DNA of 64,000 bases, taken from Bacteroidaceae bacterium. GTDB taxonomy: Bacteria > Bacteroidota > Bacteroidia > Bacteroidales > Bacteroidaceae. The DNA is taken from positions 19,769 through 83,768 of the forward strand of contig JAFVTT010000024.1 in the NCBI GenBank assembly GCA_017503065.1, given 5' to 3'. Every line of letters begins with the position of its first letter. The first letter of the stretch is position 1. The notes beneath the pieces were generated by a model, which searched no databases, had not been told where the DNA came from, and worked only from the letters and a program-made list of their open reading frames with translations. Of this stretch, positions 51,756-60,471 are shown piece by piece. The translations under genes were made by a program, and so were the position numbers.

Positions 51756-53429
51756 TCACCTGCCAGCAAAATGTTTTCTGGTCTCACCCGTCATTAGGTT
51801 TTTAATCACATATATGCCCCTAGGCAATGTTTCCAAAGCGTTTTCACTGCATGTCTGCACCATTCTTCCATCTATGCCATACACCTTCAGAACAGCATCA
51901 CCGGCATATCCATCTGCAGAACCAACTTCGTCAATTCCTGTAGAAGTACCTCCCATAAAGGAGAAAGAAACCGTCTTCAAGACATTGTCGTAAGATATCC
52001 CGGTGATAGGCTTGTGCATCAAGTATGTCCCATCCACATTGGGTGTATGCAGACTTGCAGCGGGGGCAATACGGTCGCCCTCAATGCGCTCCTCGTCAGT
52101 AAGGGCATTGTTACCACGTATACCCCAGTAGGCCAAAACAGACTCTACGTCCTTCAGAGGCCACAGATGTCCGCGTAATTCAGAGACATATTTGTCTCCA
52201 TCATCCATCAGATTATCACATATCTCAAAGTGCCCATTAGCAGGAATTATGGTCATGCGCTGACGTGACATGTTGGTATTGACCCTATTGTTAAACCATG
52301 CATTCGCATCAAAGTCAACATGATAAATCATCATGCCACTTCCTAAAGCCGTACACAAGGACTTGCTCCAAGGATCATTGTCATTACGGTTCTCCAGAAT
52401 ATAGTACTCGTTGGGATTGCCATCATTACAAACCACATAAGCAGAACCGCCGTCAGCAATGGATTTCATTTCTTCCACATAGGCAGGTGCCGACAATTCC
52501 ACCAAGGATGTCCATCCCATGAAATGCCGCTCGTAGGCTGTATACGGTGTTGGATGATAACCATTGTTCCAATATTCTCCGTAGTCCATCAAACTCCAAT
52601 AATCCATGCCAGGCGCCTTGTAGTTGATGTCGTAGAAGTCGGGTAGTCCAAGCATATGGGACATCTCATGAACAAAAACTCCTATACCGTTCAGTTTGGC
52701 ATTGTTTGTACCGCCGTGTTCAGAATCATCCATTCCCAGAAGCTCCGGAGCAACAAGTTCTGTAGCATAAGTAATATTATCCCTCGTCAAAGAACCTGTC
52801 CAACATGCCGGATGCATTCCGTTGTCATCCCCGACATTAGCACCACATCCCGTAAAAACTATAATTACACCATCTATCATACCGTCTTCATTTGTATCCA
52901 ATTCACCCACTCTGTCCTTAATTTGGACTGCAAGAGAATCAAGTGCTTCGTTACGGAAGACATTCCTACGGTTGGAACCGTTTGCATCACCATAATAACT
53001 GCGATTTTCGGACAGTGTAACCGGTTCTGTAATGATGAACTCCGGATTAAACATGTCATTGCTCATGGCTCTGAAATAATCCGCCACAGAGTATGGATTG
53101 TCACCAGCTCCAATTCCTTTACCGTTAAAGAACGTTTCAAACAAACGCATCAAGGATTCCTTGTCGCCAGCAACAGAAAATTGAGCATCAGGGAATTGTG
53201 CCAGACACACAACAATCTTTGGAGAACCAAAAGCTTTCAAAGGAGCATTTTCCTGTACAGAGGCCGTTCGCAAAACCGAACGGGTATCTTGCCTCTCCTC
53301 CGTTTGAACACACTGTCGACGAGATATTGTTACAGTAGGTATTCCTTCTGTTACTCCACCAGGAAATTGTGCATAAATCTGCAAAACACAAAACAACCCG
53401 ATTATTGCACTTACGTGTCTCATATTCAA
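51756..53429 (-). CDS. Secreted M6-like metalloprotease with possible type IX sorting tail
   Basis: Exported zinc protease of 557 residues. The signal peptide is MNMRHVSAIIGLFCVLQIYA. The catalytic site is FVHEMSHMLGLPDFYD (HEXXH near residue 252), followed by MDYWSLMDYGEYW with a Met-turn-like segment; VVCLAQFPDAQF and YYGDANG precede it as in immune-inhibitor-A-type M6 enzymes. The last 70 residues (LKVYGIDGRMVQTCSENALE, then LPRGIYVIKNLMTGETRK) resemble type A C-terminal sorting domains used for type IX secretion. Codon use is less GC-rich than its neighbours. Single gene after a TACCTTTG box. Confidence 0.85.
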   Translation of the reverse strand: MNMRHVSAIIGLFCVLQIYAQFPGGVTEGIPTVTISRRQCVQTEERQDTRSVLRTASVQENAPLKAFGSPKIVVCLAQFPDAQFSVAGDKESLMRLFETFFNGKGIGAGDNPYSVADYFRAMSNDMFNPEFIITEPVTLSENRSYYGDANGSNRRNVFRNEALDSLAVQIKDRVGELDTNEDGMIDGVIIVFTGCGANVGDDNGMHPACWTGSLTRDNITYATELVAPELLGMDDSEHGGTNNAKLNGIGVFVHEMSHMLGLPDFYDINYKAPGMDYWSLMDYGEYWNNGYHPTPYTAYERHFMGWTSLVELSAPAYVEEMKSIADGGSAYVVCNDGNPNEYYILENRNDNDPWSKSLCTALGSGMMIYHVDFDANAWFNNRVNTNMSRQRMTIIPANGHFEICDNLMDDGDKYVSELRGHLWPLKDVESVLAYWGIRGNNALTDEERIEGDRIAPAASLHTPNVDGTYLMHKPITGISYDNVLKTVSFSFMGGTSTGIDEVGSADGYAGDAVLKVYGIDGRMVQTCSENALETLPRGIYVIKNLMTGETRKHFAGR

Positions 53430-53482
53430 ATTTCTCCTTAATTATATAATGTATATCTATATACAAAATCTCAAAACTTTGA

Positions 53483-53490
53483 CAAAGGTA
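53483..53490 (-). promoter_or_regulatory. -7 box TACCTTTG of the M6 protease gene
   Basis: Exact match on the minus strand; leader about 47 nt. Confidence 0.65.
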
Positions 53491-53553
53491 CATTTTTTTA
53501 GGACTACTGACAAAAAAAAGCGGGAAAAAGTTCCTAATTTCGAAAAAATGCCG

Positions 53554-53561
53554 TACCTTTG
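53554..53561 (+). promoter_or_regulatory. -7 box TACCTTTG of tRNA-Ala
   Basis: Exact match 17 bp upstream of the mature tRNA. Confidence 0.7.
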
Positions 53562-53578
53562 CAGAGCAAAAGTCAAAA

Positions 53579-53652
<74 letters not shown>

Positions 53653-53660
53653 CAAAAGGA

Positions 53661-53690
53661 AGGTGTGCTATAATAGGCACACCTTTTTTT
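53661..53690 (+). terminator. Terminator after tRNA-Ala
   Basis: Stem AGGTGTGC / GCACACCT followed by a T-run. Confidence 0.88.
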
Positions 53691-53877
53691 CATAACAATC
53701 CACACACAATCATTCCATGTTTGGAGGATACTATATCGTAAAGTATTGTAATCAACCGGAATTTATTGATTCAAATACAACATTTGCAATGTATTTGAAA
53801 TAAAACAGAGACTAAACCGTAAACTTCAATTACGGAATCTGAACTTTAGTCACCAATTAGGCCACATCCCTACTCTG

Positions 53878-53950
53878 CACGGGAAGAGAGGCTCGAACTC
53901 CCGACACCTGGTTTTGGAGACCAGTGCTCTACCAACTGAGCTATTCCCGT
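53878..53950 (-). tRNA. tRNA-Trp (CCA)
   Basis: On the minus strand the acceptor ACGGGAA pairs with TTCCCGT. The anticodon stem CTGGT/ACCAG encloses loop CTCCAAA (anticodon CCA). Discriminator G fits tRNA-Trp. The T-arm is CGGGAG-TTCGA type. Confidence 0.94.
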
Positions 53951-53959
53951 ATTCTTCTG

Positions 53960-53967
53960 CAAAGATA
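53960..53967 (-). promoter_or_regulatory. -7 box TATCTTTG of tRNA-Trp
   Basis: TAnnTTTG on the minus strand, 10 bp before the mature tRNA. Confidence 0.65.
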
Positions 53968-54070
53968 CATATTATTTTTTAATTACTCAAGATTTTGAGT
54001 AATTTTTGGATATTATTTCATTCTTTTCTAAGAAAAGCCTGAGACGTGACACCAACATACTGTACAACAA

Positions 54071-54106
54071 TAGCAACAATTGCTTCATGTGAAGTAACTG
54101 TTGCTA
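54071..54106. terminator. Long near-perfect hairpin
   Basis: A 17-bp stem (TAGCAACAATTGCTTCA with TGAAGTAACTGTTGCTA, two mismatches) and a 2-nt gap. It lies between the aminotransferase operon end and tRNA-Trp and could terminate the leftward operon. Confidence 0.55.
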
Positions 54107-54173
54107 TTTACCAGTATCCGGTTTTCGTATTCTCTCTGACCCCTATGAATCCAATACTACAGAAAACCAACGA

Positions 54174-54343
54174 TTATCCCAAATCGGTCATTAGCGTTAT
54201 AACGATAATAGCGTTTGTTTTTGAACAGATGTTTTGCCACTTTGAGGGCGCAATGGGGTTCCATTGTAACCGATAAGTGACGAAACAGATGACAAAAAGA
54301 AGGTTTCATTAGCGCATAACAGTCTAATGACTGATTTGGGTTA
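54174..54343 (-). mobile_element. MITE-like element, full copy (170 bp, inverted)
   Basis: Ends TTATCCCAAATCGGTCATTA and TAATGACTGATTTGGGTTAA form terminal inverted repeats of about 20 bp. On the minus strand the interior reads GACTGTTATGCGCTAATGAA, then ATGGAACCCCATTGCGCCC and GGCAAAACATCTGTTCAAAA, matching the copy at 43.76 kb. It is non-coding. Confidence 0.8.
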
Positions 54344-54361
54344 AATATGCCCTTTGTATTC

Positions 54362-55675
54362 TTAGGGAAGCGGATGGTCCTGCCTGAACATCTGCATGCG
54401 TTCCTCCAGAACAGGATATAGTTCATCGCGCATGCGGCTGGTGCATGCCCTTACTCCATGTTCAAGGGAACCCGTCGTATCCAGATTGATGCTGGAAACT
54501 CCGTAGGAAATCAGTTCGCTTACGAGTTCGCCTCCAGTCATGCCAGGATACGAGAGGGAGAAGAAGAAACCGTCGCCAATCTCTTCCGTCACGTCACGTG
54601 GATAGGTTATAGCAAAACCGTTGTCGCAGAATATCTTCTTCATCCTTCGGGCACGTTCGGCATAAGCCTTGGTATCCTCAACAAAGTTTATCACGCCTTC
54701 GCATGACAGGCGGAGCATCTCGGCATAGGCATACTGTGTACTGGCCGTGCAGCCCGAGGTAATCATGTATTGTATGCTTGCGATGAACGTGGGGCCGAAG
54801 ACTCCGCTATCATTATAGCGTTTTGCCAAGGCTGGGAACTGGCGGTCGAAGAGTTTGTCGCTGATGCATACCAGGGCTATACGTCCGCCTGCATAAGAGA
54901 ATATCTTTGAGGCCGAGAGCATGAGCAGATAGTTGTCGGTATACCTTGCCACGGTACGCACGAAGGGAGGTTGGAAGGGACGTGAGAGGTCGCGCCTGCT
55001 GTCCATGGCAAAGTAGGCAAGGTCCTCCATGACGATAATGTCGTGCTTAGTGGCTGTCTCGCCTATAATCTGCAGTTCCTCCTCCTCCAACGATATCCAT
55101 GCGGGATTGTTGGGGTTGGAATAGATGATGGCCGCTATGTCTCCGCCACTTACCTCCTGTTCCAATTTTTCGCGCAATGCCTGGCCGCGGTAAGGATATA
55201 TGTCAAAACTCTTCCATCCTATGCCGAGGATGCGCAACTGTGACTTCTGTATCGGGAAACCCGGGTCGATGAACAGGACCTTATTCTTCTTCCCGTCACG
55301 CTGGCAGCATGCTATGAAAGCACCGAAACTGCCTGCCACCGAACCCACGGTGGGGATGCAGGCGCGCGGACTTATGTCTATGTCCAGAAAAGCCTTTACG
55401 AAACGGCTTGCCGCCTCCTTCAGTTCGGGTATGCCTGCTGCCGCAGGATACTGGCTGTTGACACCGGCATCCAGAGCCTTCTTTTCTGCCACTATGCCGA
55501 AAGCGTTGCAAGGCAGACCAGGGCTTCCCTGATCCATACGTATGAACGGCAACCCCGTCTTCTGTTCCAGATATTGCGCCACGAGCAGAGTCTCGCCTAT
55601 TGTTGCATGGGACAGGTCGGCGACATGATTGAGTCTTGCCGCCTCCTGCACAAGTTCGTCTGAGAATATCTTCAT
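54362..55675 (-). CDS. PLP aminotransferase, probably aromatic, of the IOR operon
   Basis: Fold-type I class I/II aminotransferase, 437 residues. The PLP lysine is in LSASKIFSYAGGRIA (near 256), with NPNNPAWIS as the Asn-Pro motif and MEDLAYFAMD holding the cofactor Asp. The N-terminal region (LSHATIGETLLVAQYLEQKT) is longer than in typical AspC. It is the last gene after paaK, iorB and iorA, 33 bp downstream of paaK. That setting suggests it interconverts aryl pyruvates and aromatic amino acids; this is inferred from context, not from motifs. Confidence 0.83.
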   Translation of the reverse strand: MKIFSDELVQEAARLNHVADLSHATIGETLLVAQYLEQKTGLPFIRMDQGSPGLPCNAFGIVAEKKALDAGVNSQYPAAAGIPELKEAASRFVKAFLDIDISPRACIPTVGSVAGSFGAFIACCQRDGKKNKVLFIDPGFPIQKSQLRILGIGWKSFDIYPYRGQALREKLEQEVSGGDIAAIIYSNPNNPAWISLEEEELQIIGETATKHDIIVMEDLAYFAMDSRRDLSRPFQPPFVRTVARYTDNYLLMLSASKIFSYAGGRIALVCISDKLFDRQFPALAKRYNDSGVFGPTFIASIQYMITSGCTASTQYAYAEMLRLSCEGVINFVEDTKAYAERARRMKKIFCDNGFAITYPRDVTEEIGDGFFFSLSYPGMTGGELVSELISYGVSSINLDTTGSLEHGVRACTSRMRDELYPVLEERMQMFRQDHPLP

Positions 55676-55708
55676 TTCATAAATATGATAGTCAAAGGGG
55701 ATGATGTC

Positions 55709-57028
55709 TTACTTGCCCTTCTCCCAATCCGAGAAGTCGCGCTTGTCAAGCACATGCTTTGCCTTGCCTTGCGAGCGCTCTATGGTTCCTGGCGGCTGGA
55801 TGTGTATATTGGGCTTTATGCCGGTAACGGAAACCAGACGGTCGTAGAGATACTTGATGAAAGGCATCTGCTTTGCCGGATTTGGCGAGAAGAGGTCGGG
55901 GCGCAGCTCCACGTCCAGGTCGAAGGTATCCTCGTTGTGCTTGCGATCCACGGTAATGAAGTACTGGGGCGAGAAAGCGGGGAACTCCGTCAGTATTGCC
56001 TCTATCTGGCTGGGGAATACGTTCACGCCACGGATGATGAGCATATCGTCGCTACGTCCCAGGATCTTGCCCAAACGCACGGTGGTACGTCCGCAACGGC
56101 ATTTCTCGTAAATAAGGTGCGTGAGGTCGCGTGTACGATAGCGCAGGATAGGCATTGCCTCCTTGCAAAGTGATGTGAAGACAAGTTCGCCACGCTCGCC
56201 GGGTGCTACGGGTTCCAGCGTGTCGGGATTGATAATCTCGGGATAGAACATATCCTCCATGACGTGCGTACCGTCCTGGTACTGGCACTCTCCGCCCACG
56301 CCGGGACCTGACATTTCCGTAAGGCCGTATATGTCTATGGCCTTGATGCCCAACTTTGCCTCCAGTTCACGGCGTATTCCCCAAGTCCATGGTTCTGCTC
56401 CGAAGAAACCGACACGCAGTTTGAGGTCTTCCTTCTTTATGCCGCACTTCTCCATGACCTCCGTAAGGTGCAAGGCATAGGACGGGGTACAGCACAATGC
56501 CGTGGTGCCGAAGTCCTGCATGAGCATGACCTGTTTCTCGGAATTGCCGGAAGAGGTGGGCAACTGTATGGCACCGATTTTTCTTACACCGTCGTGAGCA
56601 CCAAGTCCGCCCGTGAACAGGCCATAACCATAGGACACCTGTACCACGTCGCCGGGACCTATGTCGCCAACGGCCAGCACGCGAGCCACGCACTCCGCCC
56701 AGTTGTCCAGGTCGTTCTGGGTGTATGTTCCCACCACGGGTTTGCCGGTTGTGCCCGACGAAGCATGTATGCGCTTTACCTCGCTCATGGGCACGGCCTG
56801 CAGGCCATAGGGATATTCGTCGCGCAAGTCGTGCTTGGTGGTAAACGGCAACTTGGTTATATCGTCTATGGATTTGATGTCCTCGGGTCGGATACCCTTC
56901 TGGTCCATCTTGCGTCTATAGAAAGGCACGTTCTCATAGCAACGCTTCACGGTGGCGATGAGCCTTTCCGTTTGCAACTCACGCATCTTCTCGCGCGACA
57001 TGCATTCTATCTCGGGATTGTATATCAT
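55709..57028 (-). CDS. paaK: Phenylacetate-CoA ligase
   Basis: AMP-forming ligase that makes phenylacetyl-CoA (or another aryl-acetyl-CoA) from the acid, CoA and ATP, 439 residues as expected. The nucleotide loop is HASSGTTGKPVVGTYTQND, with YGLTEMSGPGVGGEC and YRTRDLTHLIYE in the core and the mobile C-terminal domain with MLIIRGVNVFPSQIEAIL. No other paa catabolism genes are adjacent; it is embedded in an indolepyruvate oxidoreductase operon, where it would supply or consume aryl-acetyl-CoA. Confidence 0.93.
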   Translation of the reverse strand: MIYNPEIECMSREKMRELQTERLIATVKRCYENVPFYRRKMDQKGIRPEDIKSIDDITKLPFTTKHDLRDEYPYGLQAVPMSEVKRIHASSGTTGKPVVGTYTQNDLDNWAECVARVLAVGDIGPGDVVQVSYGYGLFTGGLGAHDGVRKIGAIQLPTSSGNSEKQVMLMQDFGTTALCCTPSYALHLTEVMEKCGIKKEDLKLRVGFFGAEPWTWGIRRELEAKLGIKAIDIYGLTEMSGPGVGGECQYQDGTHVMEDMFYPEIINPDTLEPVAPGERGELVFTSLCKEAMPILRYRTRDLTHLIYEKCRCGRTTVRLGKILGRSDDMLIIRGVNVFPSQIEAILTEFPAFSPQYFITVDRKHNEDTFDLDVELRPDLFSPNPAKQMPFIKYLYDRLVSVTGIKPNIHIQPPGTIERSQGKAKHVLDKRDFSDWEKGK

Positions 57029-57060
57029 GTTCTTATGTGTTTATATCTATTATATCTTTA

Positions 57061-57639
57061 TTACGAATCCAAGCCTTCAAGTCCTGCCCGGAACGCCTTC
57101 AGGTTGGCTTCCACCACGCTCTCGCCCTTCCTTGCAAAGACGGTGCGTATGGCATCCTGAAGTTCCTGAGGCGAGAGTATGCTGAAATAGCGTGCCGCCA
57201 TGCCCAGCAGAACCATGTTGGCACCTCGTGGATTGCCGGCATCCCTGGCCACGGCATCTATGTCCATCATGTCCACGGCAGGCAGGGCACCAAGTTCCGC
57301 CATCAGAGTGTCCGTATCGGGATAGTCAGGTATGTTCACGAAGGGTTTGCTGCCCGTCACCACCCTACCCTCCTTGGACAGGTATGGCAGGTAGCGCAGG
57401 CTCTCCATGGGTTCCATGCTGATAATCATGTCGGCACTTCCCTGTGCTATCAGGTCGCTGTATATCGTCTTGTCGGACAGGCGCAGGTGGCTCTGCACGT
57501 CACCTCCACGCTGGCTCATGCCGTGCACTTCGGCCTGCTTCAGGTTCAGTCCTGCCCTGGTGGCAGCCTCGCCTATGATGGTGGCAATGGAAAGTATTCC
57601 CTGACCTCCCACACCACATAGTATAATGTCTTTCTTCAT
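57061..57639 (-). CDS. iorB: Indolepyruvate:ferredoxin oxidoreductase beta subunit
   Basis: Gamma-type catalytic subunit of the 2-oxoacid oxidoreductase family, 192 residues: DIILCGVGGQGILSIATIIG at the N-terminus is the hallmark, with AEVHGMSQRGGDVQSHLRLS next. With IorA it converts aryl pyruvates to aryl-acetyl-CoA using ferredoxin, a reaction that can run in reverse in anaerobes. It lies 29 bp after iorA and 32 bp before paaK. Confidence 0.94.
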   Translation of the reverse strand: MKKDIILCGVGGQGILSIATIIGEAATRAGLNLKQAEVHGMSQRGGDVQSHLRLSDKTIYSDLIAQGSADMIISMEPMESLRYLPYLSKEGRVVTGSKPFVNIPDYPDTDTLMAELGALPAVDMMDIDAVARDAGNPRGANMVLLGMAARYFSILSPQELQDAIRTVFARKGESVVEANLKAFRAGLEGLDS

Positions 57640-57668
57640 AATGCTTTTCTTTATGTATAGTGGGGCAA

Positions 57669-59261
57669 TCAGTTGTTCTCTCGTGACTTACGCGCTTCAC
57701 GCGCTTTGCGTGCCGCCGTCTGTATGCATTCCCTGCGCGGAATGATAACGGATACGCCCGGATAGTCTATTTCCTCTTTCAGTATGCGCGTTATCTCCTC
57801 CATGTTCTTTGGCAGGGGGACTACCACTCGCACATGCTCAGGTTCTACGCCGAGGGCGGTGCAGATGGCCTCATACTTGCTTGTTCCGGCCGACTCCTGT
57901 CCGCCGGTCATGCCCGTAGTGAGATTGTCGGAGATTACCACGGTGATGTTGCTCCCGTCGTTTACGGCATCCAGCAGACCCGTCATGCCGCTATGCGTGA
58001 ATGTGGAGTCGCCGATTATGGCCACCGAGGGATGGAAACCTGCATCGGCAGCACCCTTTGCCATGGTGATGGAAGCGCCCATGTCCACACAACTTGCCAG
58101 TGCCTTGAACGGAGGCAATGCACCGAGGGTATAGCAGCCTATGTCGCCAAACACTCTGTAGTCGGGATATGTGGCAAGCACCTGGTTCAGTGCCGTGTAG
58201 ACATCGCGGTGACCGCAGCCCTGGCACAGTTGGGGGGGACGTGGTGCAACTATAGCCGAAGGTTGCATGGTTTCCTTGCCTTCCACGCCAAGGGCCTTGG
58301 CCACATTGTCGGGGGTCAGTTCGCCGGCTCGTGGCAAGTCGCCCGTCAGACGTCCCTTCACCGGGTAATCGGCACCAAGCAGTGCCTTCACCTGCTGTTC
58401 CACCACGGGTTGTCCGTCCTCCACCACCATTATGGCATCGTTCTCCTTTGCCAGTTGGCATATCTTGGATTCGGGCAAGGGATACTGACTTACCTTCAGG
58501 ACATTAGCCTTGTCGCCCAATGCCTCCTTCACGTAGTTGTAGGCAATGCCGCATGCTATTATGCCCAGGGAACCTTCGCCTTTTTCCACCTTATTATATA
58601 TAGAGGCCTCGGAAGCCGCCAGCATATCGTCCTGCTTCTCCAGAAGGGCGGCATAGCGCCCCCTGGCAATGCCGGGCAACAAGACCCACCGTTCCTGGCA
58701 TACCCCTCTGTCCTGCACCTCCATGGGTTCGCGCACCTCCACCGCGGCACGGCTATGTGCCAGGCGTGTGACTATGCGGAGCACCACGGGTTCGCGCAAC
58801 TGTTCCGACAACTCAAATGCCGTGCGCATCATATCGTAGGCCTCCTGCTGGTTGCCTGGCTCCATGGCAGGCACCATGGCAAAGGAGGCATAGAAACGGC
58901 TGTCCTGCTCGTTCTGGCTGGAGTGCATAGAGGGGTCGTCGGCCGCCACCACCACCAAGCCACCGTGCACACCCGTTATGGCAGAGTTCACGAATGCATC
59001 GGCGGCCACGTTCATTCCCACGTGCTTCATGCACACCAAGGCACGCTTTCCTGCATAGGACATGCCCAGGGCGGCCTCCATGGCGGTCTTCTCGTTTGTA
59101 CACCAACGGCTATGCACCCCACGTTCGCGTGCAAGTGCATCTGCCTGTATATATTCCGTTATCTCAGTGGAGGGAGTGCCGGGATAGGCATACACGCCTC
59201 CCAAACCGGCATGTATGGCACCCAGTGCTATGGCCTCGTCTCCAAGTAGTAGTTTCTTCAT
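57669..59261 (-). CDS. iorA: Indolepyruvate:ferredoxin oxidoreductase alpha subunit, short form
   Basis: Thiamine-pyrophosphate-dependent subunit, 530 residues. The pyrimidine-binding half opens LLLGDEAIALGAIHAGLGGV with YAYPGTPSTEITEYIQ, and the TPP half has PQLCQGCGHRDVYTALNQV, DIGCYTLGALPPF and GDSTFTHSGMTGLLDAVNDG. Longer IorA proteins end with a two-cluster ferredoxin domain; here the chain stops soon after VSVIIPRRECIQTAARKARE with only one cysteine, so that domain is absent and electrons must leave by another route. First gene of the four-gene operon. Confidence 0.93.
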   Translation of the reverse strand: MKKLLLGDEAIALGAIHAGLGGVYAYPGTPSTEITEYIQADALARERGVHSRWCTNEKTAMEAALGMSYAGKRALVCMKHVGMNVAADAFVNSAITGVHGGLVVVAADDPSMHSSQNEQDSRFYASFAMVPAMEPGNQQEAYDMMRTAFELSEQLREPVVLRIVTRLAHSRAAVEVREPMEVQDRGVCQERWVLLPGIARGRYAALLEKQDDMLAASEASIYNKVEKGEGSLGIIACGIAYNYVKEALGDKANVLKVSQYPLPESKICQLAKENDAIMVVEDGQPVVEQQVKALLGADYPVKGRLTGDLPRAGELTPDNVAKALGVEGKETMQPSAIVAPRPPQLCQGCGHRDVYTALNQVLATYPDYRVFGDIGCYTLGALPPFKALASCVDMGASITMAKGAADAGFHPSVAIIGDSTFTHSGMTGLLDAVNDGSNITVVISDNLTTGMTGGQESAGTSKYEAICTALGVEPEHVRVVVPLPKNMEEITRILKEEIDYPGVSVIIPRRECIQTAARKAREARKSRENN

Positions 59262-59321
59262 TGTTGATTGTCTATTTTGTCTGCCCTCTTCTCCTTTGCA
59301 GAGGGGCTTGGTGTTATTGTA

Positions 59322-59414
59322 TTAATCGGAGTTGTCGGAGTTGTCGGAGTTGTCGGAGTATTCTGATTATTCTGATTACTCGGATTACTTAGATTATTCT
59401 GCGTTCTCGGAGTT
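59322..59414. repeat. 9-bp tandem repeat (TTGTCGGAG / TATTCTGAT)
   Basis: Nine or so nonamers: three TTGTCGGAG, then TATTCTGAT twice, TACTCGGAT, TACTTAGAT, TATTCTGCG, TTCTCGGAG. Upstream of iorA. Related on the opposite strand to the array at 51.3 kb. Confidence 0.85.
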
Positions 59415-59501
59415 TTCCGTTTTAATCCGACTGCGTCGTCTTGAATCTGCTCACGCTCGGCAGAGTAAATAAATTTTCTCTGCTCTCGCTTACTCGCAGA
59501 T

Positions 59502-59534
59502 TTCCGTTTTCCGTTTTCACTTTTCCGTTTCCCT
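59502..59534. repeat. Heptamer tandem repeat (GTTTTCC)
   Basis: ATTTCC, GTTTTCC, GTTTTCA, CTTTTCC, GTTTCCC just after the nitrilase stop codon. Preceded by CTTGAATCTGCTCACGCTCG, which resembles the sequence before the 9.2-kb tract. Confidence 0.75.
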
Positions 59535-60297
59535 AGTCCGCATCCTTCAGCACCGGGAATTTCTCGCGGAAGGCACAAAGCGCCTCCAGGTCAGTTTCTG
59601 CCGACACGTATGCTTCTTCATCCATGGGGCATTGTGCCACCACCTTGCCATAAGGGTCTATCATCAGTGTGCCGCCGGAATAGTGGCACGCAGGATCTGT
59701 GCCCACACGGTTCACGGCACAGACATAGCACTGGTTCTCTATGGCTCTGGCCTTCAGCAGAGCCAGCCATGCCTCCACTCGGGGAGTGGGCCAACTTGCC
59801 ACATATATAATCGCATCGTAGGGTTCGCCGGCCCTGTTGCGTGCAAATACGGGGAATCGCAGGTCGTAGCATATCTGCAGGAGGAAGCGCATGCCACGGA
59901 ACTCAGCCACCACTCGTTCCTTTCCTGCCGTATAACGATGGTGCTCGCCGCCATAGGTGAAAAGATGGTGCTTGTCGTAGAAGGTGCAATCTCCATCTGG
60001 GCGCACGAAGCAGAAACGGTTGTAATAGCGGCCGTCCTCCTCCCTCACGGCAACACTGCCCGCCACGGCGGCATCCATTTCCACGGCCATACCCTTCATC
60101 CACTCAAGCGAAGCGCACGAACCTTCATTAAAATCTTCTGCTATTCCTTCGGGCTGTGTGGCAAAGCCTGTCGAGAACATCTCCGGCAGGATGTACAGGT
60201 CAGCCTTCTCCATACTGCGCATCATGGCAGCATACCGGATACGGTTCGCCTCCGGTTCTGCCCATACGATATCTGTCTGTATCAGGTTTATCTTCAT
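59533..60297 (-). CDS. Nitrilase-superfamily omega-amidase-like hydrolase
   Basis: Carbon-nitrogen hydrolase of 254 residues. The Glu-Lys-Cys triad is visible as LPEMFSTGF, YDKHHLFTYGGE and LQICYDLRFPVF, the last pair of segments being typical of the YafV/omega-amidase branch that hydrolyses 2-oxoglutaramate and 2-oxosuccinamate left by glutamine transamination. That fits an aminotransferase-rich neighbourhood but is not proof. The frame opens at 60333; MKINLIQTDIVW at 60297 is the family-like start, with an alternative ATG two codons earlier. Single gene. Confidence 0.88.
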   Translation of the reverse strand: MKINLIQTDIVWAEPEANRIRYAAMMRSMEKADLYILPEMFSTGFATQPEGIAEDFNEGSCASLEWMKGMAVEMDAAVAGSVAVREEDGRYYNRFCFVRPDGDCTFYDKHHLFTYGGEHHRYTAGKERVVAEFRGMRFLLQICYDLRFPVFARNRAGEPYDAIIYVASWPTPRVEAWLALLKARAIENQCYVCAVNRVGTDPACHYSGGTLMIDPYGKVVAQCPMDEEAYVSAETDLEALCAFREKFPVLKDAD

Positions 60298-60416
60298 AGT
60301 CATATATACTTTCGTTTTGGCAGACTTCCACACGCCCCAACGTGCAAAAAGTCATTATTAGGCCGTAAAGATATATAAAAACATTGGGATATTGAGGTTT
60401 TTGCTATAAAAAAGCG

Positions 60417-60424
60417 TACCTTTG
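60417..60424 (+). promoter_or_regulatory. -7 box TACCTTTG of the YhhQ-like gene
   Basis: Exact match; predicted leader of about 42 nt. No preQ1-riboswitch fold was recognised in it. Confidence 0.65.
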
Positions 60425-60471
60425 CACCGCGAAAGACCAATAACATATCACTAACTGTTTATTTTAGGAGA

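Noticed and set aside
57834..59249. 471-codon rightward frame
   Set aside because: Antisense of iorA; no start context, no motifs.
60425..60471. preQ1 riboswitch before the YhhQ-like gene
   Set aside because: The leader of about 45 nt shows no convincing pseudoknot stem or loop pattern.
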